DNA of 10,951 nucleotides from Chloroflexota bacterium. Its GTDB lineage: Bacteria > Chloroflexota > Limnocylindria > Limnocylindrales > CSP1-4. A model generated the notes under the pieces. That model searched no databases, was not told the DNA's origin, and saw only the letters and a program-made list of their open reading frames with translations. Below, in pieces: positions 6,273 to 10,951 of the stretch; position 1 is the stretch's first letter, and the number at the start of each line of letters is the position of its first letter. A program made the translations under genes and the position numbers. The stretch lies in contig VBFZ01000169.1 in assembly GCA_005880805.1 (NCBI GenBank), positions 1,850 to 12,800 on the forward strand, read 5' to 3'.

Positions 6273-7244
6273 ATGCGGACCTTCCGCAGTGCTGCTCTCG
6301 GGGCGATCGTGCTCGCGCTGTCACTCGGCGCGTGTACGTCGGGTGGGAGCAGTCCATCGGCCGCGGCATCGGCCGGAGCCTCAGGTGGGGCGACCATCGC
6401 CAGCACGCTCATCCTGGCCGGGCCGCCCGAGTGCCCGCAGCGACCGTTCTGCCTGAAGGGCCTGACCGACACGTACGGTCTCAAATTCAAGGAATTCAAG
6501 CCCACGGACGCCGGCGGTCCCATCACCGTGTCGGCGATCAAGGGCGGTCAAGCGCAGGTAGGGCTGCTCTTCACGTCTGACGCCGCGATCGCCGCGAACA
6601 ACTTCGTCCTCCTGCAGGACGACAAGCATCTGCAGCTCGCGGACAACGTCGTGCCGGTGATCCGCCAGGCCGTGCTCGACAAGAGTCCCGGTATCGCCGA
6701 TATCCTGAACGGCATCGTGGCCAAGCTCTCCCAGGCCGAGCTGACGAACCTCAACAAGGCGGTCGGCGTCGACAAGAAGAGCCCGGCAGACGCCGCCAAG
6801 GCCTGGCTCACGACCAATGGCTTCCTGCCGGGCCCGGGTGGCAGCGGCAAGGGCAACGTGGTCGTCGGGTCGACCAACTTCTCGGAACAGGAGATTCTCG
6901 GTGAGCTCTTCGCCCAGACCCTGACCGCGAATGGCTTTACCGTGACCAAGAAGTTCCAGCTCGGCAACCGGGAGATCGTCTACCCGGCGCTCAAGTCGGG
7001 GCAGATCGACATCCTCGCCGAGTACGCGGCAACCCTTCTCGAGTTCGTCAACAAGGGCAAGGGTGAAGCGACGCCCGACCCGCAGGCAACTGTCGGCAAG
7101 CTTCGCGACGCCCTCAAGCCAGATGGGCTCACCGCCCTCAACGTGGCGGAGGCCACCGATCAGAACGGATTCGTGGTTACGAGCGAGACGGCCACGAAAT
7201 ACGGCCTCACCAAGCTCAGCGACCTGGCCAAGCCAGCGCCATAA
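6273..7244 (+). CDS. Lipoprotein solute-binding protein of OpuC/OsmF type, circularly permuted
   Basis: The extracytoplasmic receptor that would deliver ligand to the permeases. The 323 residues start with a lipoprotein signal (hydrophobic 7-19, lipobox LSLGAC with Cys21) and a Ser/Ala/Gly spacer to about 42. Residues 43-186 match the C-terminal half of OpuCC/OsmF proteins: LILAGPPECPQRPFCLKGL (with a Cys54-Cys60 pair), YGLKFKEFKPTDAG, LFTSDAAIA, LLQDDKHL, then the closing helices VDKKSPADAAKAWLTTNGF. After the Gly-rich linker GPGGSGKG (187-194), residues 195-320 match the N-terminal half: VVVGSTNFSEQEILGELFAQ, LGNREIVYPALKSGQIDI, AEYAATLLEF, and finally KYGLTKLSDLA, where relatives would continue into the first segment. 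The order is thus swapped, with the cut at the usual mid-protein junction. Several expected cage tyrosines are missing. The start is set by AGAGGAGG at 6261-6268, and a terminator follows. The family is clear; the ligand is uncertain. Confidence 0.9.
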   Translation: MRTFRSAALGAIVLALSLGACTSGGSSPSAAASAGASGGATIASTLILAGPPECPQRPFCLKGLTDTYGLKFKEFKPTDAGGPITVSAIKGGQAQVGLLFTSDAAIAANNFVLLQDDKHLQLADNVVPVIRQAVLDKSPGIADILNGIVAKLSQAELTNLNKAVGVDKKSPADAAKAWLTTNGFLPGPGGSGKGNVVVGSTNFSEQEILGELFAQTLTANGFTVTKKFQLGNREIVYPALKSGQIDILAEYAATLLEFVNKGKGEATPDPQATVGKLRDALKPDGLTALNVAEATDQNGFVVTSETATKYGLTKLSDLAKPAP

Positions 7245-7266
7245 TCGATCCCGCCCGTCGCAAGCG

Positions 7267-7297
7267 AAGACCCCGGAGCGAAACCTCCGGGGTCTTT
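7267..7297 (+). terminator. Intrinsic terminator of the ABC importer operon
   Basis: AAGACCCCGGAG (7267-7278) and CTCCGGGGTCTT (7285-7296) form a perfect 12-base-pair stem with the 6-base loop CGAAAC, followed by TTT. It lies 22 bases after the TAA of the binding-protein gene. CGCAA (7259-7263) and TTGCG (about 7304-7308) could extend the stem across a small bulge. Because the stem ends in A-T pairs on both sides it may also slow polymerase arriving from the convergent flippase-like gene. Confidence 0.88.
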
Positions 7298-7403
7298 CCG
7301 TATTTGCGGTCTCCCTGGGCAGTCCGGCGCTGGACTGTCTGGCGGCCGAGGTCTCGCTGCGGCCCGGCCCCGCCGGCGCGGCGGGATTCAGGTGTGCCCA
7401 GGG

Positions 7404-8444
7404 TCAGTCGCCGGCCGGCTTGCGCCGGACAAGAGGCCCGCGAGCCGCACCTCGGTCGACCGCCGCTTCCTCGATCTTGGGGGGCTCCGCGCGCGCCCAA
7501 CCCAACCGCAGGAGCGAAACCGAGCCGAGGGCGCTCGTCACCAGGAGTGTTGACGCGTGGGTGAGCAGCGCGATGGCGAAGGCCGTGTTGACCGGCACGC
7601 CGAGCGTCACGGCGATCGTCGAGGCGGCCAGGTCGTAGGTCCCCAGGTTGCCCGGCCCTGCCGGAACCGCTGTCGCCAGCGCCGTACCCGAGGCGAGGAG
7701 CGCGGCCTGCGCGAGGGTGAGCTGAACGCCAACGGCCTGCGCGCCCGCGGCGAACCCGAGCGTCGTGGCCGTCCATGCGCAACCGGAAAGCGCGATTGCC
7801 TGGGCGAGCGTTCGCGGTTTGCCCGCCACGGCGACTCCGCCGCGCAGCTTCCCGACCAGGTCCTGGATGCGTGGCCAGCGGTCGGCCGCCGCGGCGAGGC
7901 GAGCGGCGCCCGGGAGCCGATGGGCAAGGATCAACGAGCCGATCAGGAGGATGAGCAGCGTCACGAACGCGAACCCGACGAGCACGGCGTTGGCGATCAG
8001 GCCGCGCACCTGCAGGACGACGATCGCCGTCGCCGCGATGGCAACGACCATCGCCGTGTCGACGACGCGCTCGACGACGACCGTGCCCAGCGTCGTCGCG
8101 CGGCTGATCCCCTCGCGATCGCCGAGGTAGTGACTGCGAACCAGCTCTCCAAGGCGTGCCGGGAGGAGGTTGTTGGCGAAGTATCCGATGCCCAGGTATC
8201 CGAGCGTCCGCAGGTACGGCACGTGGTGGATGGGTGCCAGCAGGCGCTGCCAGCGCCAGGCGCGGAACAGCAAGTCGGTGAACGTCAGGGCGAGCATGAG
8301 TCCCACCCAGACCGGGGCCGCGGTGGCCAGGACGTCGGCCGTGCGCGCGAGATCGACCTGCCCCAGGATCAGCGCGATTGCGACGACCGAGATGACGATG
8401 CCGACCGCGGCGCGAACAGCGGCGGAGCGACGGAGCTGTGTCAC
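7404..8444 (-). CDS. Flippase-like membrane protein, UPF0104/lysylphosphatidylglycerol synthetase TM domain family
   Basis: A 346-residue multi-pass membrane protein of the YbhN/AglD2 group, whose fold is the flippase domain of MprF. Members are linked to moving or modifying lipid-linked substrates across the membrane. Hydrophobic helices are visible at about 12-28, 44-62, 81-92, 118-145, 152-173, 217-240, 243-262 and 283-315. The family signature is present: NNLLPARLGELVR (91-103), a following 'SR..TLGTVVVERVVD' (114-129), and 'VPAGPGNLGTYDLA' near the C-terminal third. A hydrophilic Arg/Glu-rich tail ends the protein. The GTG start overlaps the TGA of the upstream glycosyltransferase gene (GTGA at 8444-8441), so the two are co-translated. 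It lacks the aminoacyl-transferase domain of MprF, so it should not itself make lysyl-phosphatidylglycerol. The actual substrate is unknown. Confidence 0.87.
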   Translation of the reverse strand: MTQLRRSAAVRAAVGIVISVVAIALILGQVDLARTADVLATAAPVWVGLMLALTFTDLLFRAWRWQRLLAPIHHVPYLRTLGYLGIGYFANNLLPARLGELVRSHYLGDREGISRATTLGTVVVERVVDTAMVVAIAATAIVVLQVRGLIANAVLVGFAFVTLLILLIGSLILAHRLPGAARLAAAADRWPRIQDLVGKLRGGVAVAGKPRTLAQAIALSGCAWTATTLGFAAGAQAVGVQLTLAQAALLASGTALATAVPAGPGNLGTYDLAASTIAVTLGVPVNTAFAIALLTHASTLLVTSALGSVSLLRLGWARAEPPKIEEAAVDRGAARGPLVRRKPAGD

Positions 8445-9310
8445 GGCTGGGGACGCCTGGCGCGCAGCTTGCGCGACCGCCGGAGGCCGATGCGGTGGAG
8501 CAGGAAACGCGCGACCACGCGCAGCGTGGAGAGCCCGTACACGACGCTGCGCCGGAAGCCCACCGAGCTCGCCTCCTCGAAGTAGCGTGTCGGAACGGCG
8601 ATCTCGCCGATCCGGAAGCCGCCGGCCGCCACGACCTGCGCGATCAGCTCCTGGTCGAACACGAAGTCATTGCTGTTCAGCTGGTAGGGGATCGTCTCCA
8701 GCAGGCGACGGCTGTAGGCGCGCAGGCCCGTGTGGTATTCGGACAGGTGCAGGCCGAAGGCGAGGTTTTCGACCGTCGTCAGGAAGCGGTTGCTGAGGTA
8801 CTTGTAGCGCGGCATCCCGCCCGCCAGCGGATCGCCCAGGAATCGACTGCCGAGCATCAGATCCGCACCGCCCTGCAGGATCGGCTGGATCAGGGCGGGA
8901 ATCCGCGTCGCGTCGTACTGGTAGTCGGGATGGAGCATCACGACGACGTCCGCGCCCGCGTCGAGCGCGGCTCGATAGCACGTCTTCTGGTTGCCCCCGT
9001 AGCCCAGGTTCTGGCGGTGGATGATCACGTCCAGCCCGAGGTCACGTGCGATGTCGACCGTCTCGTCCTGCGACACGTCGTCGACCAGGATGATGCTGCT
9101 GACGACCTCGTGCGGAATGTCGCGATAGGTTCGCTCGAGCGTCCGCGCGGCGTTGTATGCGGGCATCACGACGATCACGCACGGCGACTCCGGGCCACGA
9201 ACGGCCCCGGCCACCGGCGCGGCCTGGCTCGAGGGGACGGCGTCGCCCGAGGACGCGGCGTCCGCGGGCAGCTCGGACGCGGGCGGCGAGGGCTCCACGG
9301 GCCAGAGCAT
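8441..9310 (-). CDS. Family 2 glycosyltransferase, dolichol/polyprenyl-phosphate sugar transferase-like
   Basis: A 289-residue GT-A enzyme expected to transfer a sugar from a nucleotide donor, in this subgroup often to a polyprenyl phosphate at the membrane. Motifs in order: VIVVMPAYNAARTLERTY (45-62), the nucleotide-binding SIILVDDVSQDET (72-84), RQNLGYGGNQKTCYRAAL (99-116), and the metal-site segment VVVMLHPDYQYD (122-133), where 'HPD.QYD' replaces the commoner DAD. LMLGSRFL (151-158), TGLRAYSRRLLE (194-205) and 'DFVFDQELIAQVVAAG' (215-230) follow. There is no C-terminal membrane helix, only an Arg-rich end. An ATG at 9403 in the same frame would add 31 Pro/Arg-rich residues and overlap the divergent gene, so I chose the ATG at 9310. 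Even so, residues 2-42 look like a disordered Pro/Ala/Ser leader. It overlaps the flippase-like gene by 4 bases, pointing to a shared lipid-linked glycan role. Confidence 0.88.
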   Translation of the reverse strand: MLWPVEPSPPASELPADAASSGDAVPSSQAAPVAGAVRGPESPCVIVVMPAYNAARTLERTYRDIPHEVVSSIILVDDVSQDETVDIARDLGLDVIIHRQNLGYGGNQKTCYRAALDAGADVVVMLHPDYQYDATRIPALIQPILQGGADLMLGSRFLGDPLAGGMPRYKYLSNRFLTTVENLAFGLHLSEYHTGLRAYSRRLLETIPYQLNSNDFVFDQELIAQVVAAGGFRIGEIAVPTRYFEEASSVGFRRSVVYGLSTLRVVARFLLHRIGLRRSRKLRARRPQP

Positions 9311-9392
9311 ACCCGCGCGGCTTCGCGGCGCCTTCGGGCAACGGTCCGCTCGACCTATGGGACCATGCGCGGGTCGGGCGCGTCTGGCCGGC

Positions 9393-9399
9393 GGAGGAG
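9393..9399 (+). promoter_or_regulatory. Ribosome binding site GGAGGAG
   Basis: GGAGGAG lies immediately upstream of the ATG at 9402 (the GGAGG core is 4 bases away). It picks that start over an in-frame ATG at 9153, which would lie deep inside the divergent glycosyltransferase gene. Confidence 0.7.
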
Positions 9400-9401
9400 C
9401 C

Positions 9402-10004
9402 ATGTTCGAGCGGTTGTTCGGTCGTCATCAGGAGGACCCGGAGGTCGCCGACCGGATTCCGCCCGGCCAGTACCGGACGCTCAAGTTCCCCGTGCTGCAT
9501 TACGGCTCGGTTCCCCGCACGGACCTTGCGAAGTGGAACTTCAAGGCCTACGGCGAGGTCGAGAGCCCGTTCACGCTCACCTGGGAGGAGTTCAAGGGTC
9601 TCCCCCGCAAGACGGTCAACTGCGACATCCACTGCGTGACGCGTTGGACGAGGCTGGATACGACCTGGGAGGGTGTCGCCATCCAGGAGATCCTCAGCCG
9701 GGCACAACTCAAGCCGTCCGCTCGCTTCGTCCTCGCGCACTGCGAGCAGGGCTACACGGCGAACCTCCCGCTCGAGGTCTTCGAGGACGACGACGTCATG
9801 CTGGCGGACACCTTCGGCGGCGAGCCGCTGGAGCCGGAGCACGGATGGCCGCTGCGCTTGCTCGTCCCCAAGCGCTACTTCTGGAAGAGCGCGAAGTGGA
9901 TCCGCGGCCTCGAGTTCCTCGACCGCGACATCCTCGGCTTCTGGGAGCGCTACGGCTACAACAACAACGCCGACCCGTGGAAGGAAGAGCGCTACTCGGA
10001 CTAA
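9402..10004 (+). CDS. Sulfite oxidase-like molybdopterin-dependent oxidoreductase, short cytoplasmic form
   Basis: A 200-residue protein made almost only of the oxidoreductase molybdopterin-binding domain shared by sulfite oxidase and the methionine-sulfoxide reductase catalytic subunit MsrP (YedY). Landmarks: PPGQYRTLKFPVLHYGSVP (20-38), 'WNFKAYGEVESPFTLTWEEFKGLP' (45-68), then NCDIHCVTRW (73-82), where Cys78 aligns with the Mo-ligating Cys of the 'C.T.W' motif, and 'TTWEGVAIQEIL' (87-98). It continues with HCEQGYTANLPLE (113-125), HGWPLRLLVPKRYFWKSAKWIRGLEF (147-172) and a C-terminal 'GFWERYGYNNNADPWKEERY'. No Tat signal or heme domain is present, so it should act in the cytoplasm, unlike MsrP. 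The partner electron carrier and substrate are unknown. TATGGG at 9356-9361 with TTCGGG 17 bases upstream is a weak promoter candidate. It is divergent from the glycosyltransferase and convergent with the Lon-like gene. Confidence 0.9.
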   Translation: MFERLFGRHQEDPEVADRIPPGQYRTLKFPVLHYGSVPRTDLAKWNFKAYGEVESPFTLTWEEFKGLPRKTVNCDIHCVTRWTRLDTTWEGVAIQEILSRAQLKPSARFVLAHCEQGYTANLPLEVFEDDDVMLADTFGGEPLEPEHGWPLRLLVPKRYFWKSAKWIRGLEFLDRDILGFWERYGYNNNADPWKEERYSD

Positions 10005-10094
10005 CCCGGCCGATCAGGCCAGCCGACCTCCTCCCTGGCGGTTCTGGTAGCAACAACCCGCCGCGCGGTGCTCGCCGCTGGCCGCAGCCGGTCG

Positions 10095-10951
10095 TCAGTT
10101 CCGGCGGGTCGCGATCAGGCGTCCGTCGAGGCGGTAGTTGCGCAGCCGGCGCCGAAGCAGCTCGATTTCCCGTTCAAGGATCTCGCCGAGCGCTTCAAGC
10201 CGCTCTTCGGTCGTTGGCGCCTCGAGCAGGGCCTGGCGCCTGGGTAGCTCGACCTGGACGATGCCGCTCAGCAGGTACGAAAGCACGGTCGGATCGTCGG
10301 GGATGGTGAGACGGCGGACGGCGTCGTCGAGCCTGGCACGGACCTCCGCGTCGTCGACCGGAATGTCGGGACCCTCCTCGCTCGGGCTGACGGCCGAACT
10401 CAGCTCGAGCGTCCTCTCCTCCGCACCTTCGAGCAGCGCGGCGTCCCGCAGCTCGTCGGGGTTGTCATCGGGCGGCTCGTCGATGACGTCCACCTCAACC
10501 TGGACGTCGAGCTCCTCCGGCGTTTCGCCTTCCTGTGGCTGCATGAGCTCGAGGTAGGTGATGAACCGGCGGCTGACCCGCTCGGTCAGGCCGCGCGCCC
10601 GGACCACGTCGCCGATTTCCTCGGGTAGCGGCGACACCTCACCGACCAGGTACGGCTCCTCGCTGGGCACCACGCGATCGACCGAAAAGCGCTGCGCTCC
10701 GACTGCGAGCAGGTCGAAGCGACCGTCGTCGTAGCGCTTGGCTTCACGGATCTCGGCGAGCGTCCCAATCGCCGCGATTGCGAGCGCCGAGCTTCCCACC
10801 TCCCGGCCCTCGCGGATCAGCACCACCCCGAACGGCGATTTCTCGGCAAGGCATCGCTCGGTCATCTCGCGATAACGCGGCTCGAAGATGTGGAGGGGCA
10901 GCGCGACGCCCGGACACAGCACGGTGTGGAGTGGGAAGAGGGGCACCTCCA
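10095..10951 (-). CDS. LON peptidase substrate-binding (N-terminal) domain protein, 5' end at the window edge
   Basis: A stand-alone relative of the Lon protease N-terminal domain, which in Lon recognises substrates. Stand-alone forms lack the ATPase and protease and have no settled function. At least 283 residues are visible. The start is typical: 'PLFPLHTVLCPGVALPLHIFEPRYREM' (2-28), then SPFGVVLI (37-44), IGTLAEI (60-66), 'DGRFDLLAVGAQRF' (74-87) and 'YLVGEVSPL' (99-107). A long acidic stretch follows (about 137-200, rich in Asp, Glu and Pro), then helices including DPTVLSYLLSGIVQVELPRRQALLE and an Arg-rich end. The usual length is nearer 200-220, so the acidic segment is an insertion. A GTG at 10946 could be the start, but GAG precedes it in frame with no stop. 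Homologues commonly begin a few residues earlier (...EVPLFPL), so the true start may lie outside the window. Confidence 0.86.
   Translation of the reverse strand, partial: EVPLFPLHTVLCPGVALPLHIFEPRYREMTERCLAEKSPFGVVLIREGREVGSSALAIAAIGTLAEIREAKRYDDGRFDLLAVGAQRFSVDRVVPSEEPYLVGEVSPLPEEIGDVVRARGLTERVSRRFITYLELMQPQEGETPEELDVQVEVDVIDEPPDDNPDELRDAALLEGAEERTLELSSAVSPSEEGPDIPVDDAEVRARLDDAVRRLTIPDDPTVLSYLLSGIVQVELPRRQALLEAPTTEERLEALGEILEREIELLRRRLRNYRLDGRLIATRRN

Noticed and set aside
7369..7385. GC-rich hairpin CCCGCC-GGCGC-GGCGGG downstream of the flippase-like gene
   Set aside because: No T-run follows on either strand, and short GC palindromes are expected by chance at this base composition.
7557..8585. 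Long plus-strand open frame opposite the flippase-like gene
   Set aside because: Its translation is Arg/Asp/Gly-rich low complexity, while the minus strand encodes a recognisable membrane protein with family motifs.
8438..10309. Very long plus-strand open frame (over 600 codons) across three genes
   Set aside because: It is a shadow of the glycosyltransferase, sulfite-oxidase-like and Lon-like genes and shows no domain of its own.

Overview
The window is very GC-rich DNA with strong G/C preference at third codon positions, frequent GTG starts and genes on both strands. An F420-type luciferase-family oxidoreductase, an ATP-dependent DNA ligase and a betaine-type binding protein with a Cys-x5-Cys pair fit an actinobacterium or a Chloroflexota lineage of the environmental Limnocylindria/Ellin type. 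The sequence alone does not decide between them. I see no rRNA, tRNA, CRISPR array or intact mobile element.

Left part (1-2457): an ATP-dependent DNA ligase on the minus strand runs off the left edge and is broken by a frameshift near 499-508. It diverges, from a palindromic GGTATACC at 850-857, from a RimJ/RimL-like acetyltransferase on the plus strand. Two small unrecognised plus-strand genes follow: a 93-residue helical protein directly after the acetyltransferase stop, and a 156-residue TPR-like protein.

Middle (2540-7297): an F420-dependent LLM-class oxidoreductase is followed by a four-gene OpuC/OsmF-type ABC importer for compatible solutes or related molecules. Its order is ATPase with C-terminal CBS region, permease, permease, lipoprotein binding protein. 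The first three genes are coupled by TGATG overlaps. The binding-protein gene sits 155 bases further on with its own strong ribosome binding site and closes with a textbook intrinsic terminator. The binding protein is the most striking object here. Its two halves are in swapped order (canonical C-terminal half first, then a Gly-rich linker, then the canonical N-terminal half), so it reads as a circular permutant, and several tyrosines expected in a betaine cage are absent.

Right part (7404-10951): on the minus strand, a family 2 glycosyltransferase and a UPF0104/AglD-type flippase-like membrane protein overlap by 4 bases and probably act together in lipid-linked sugar or cell-envelope chemistry. 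Divergent from them is a short cytoplasmic sulfite-oxidase-like molybdopterin enzyme. A convergent minus-strand gene with a Lon-protease N-terminal-like domain reaches the right edge.
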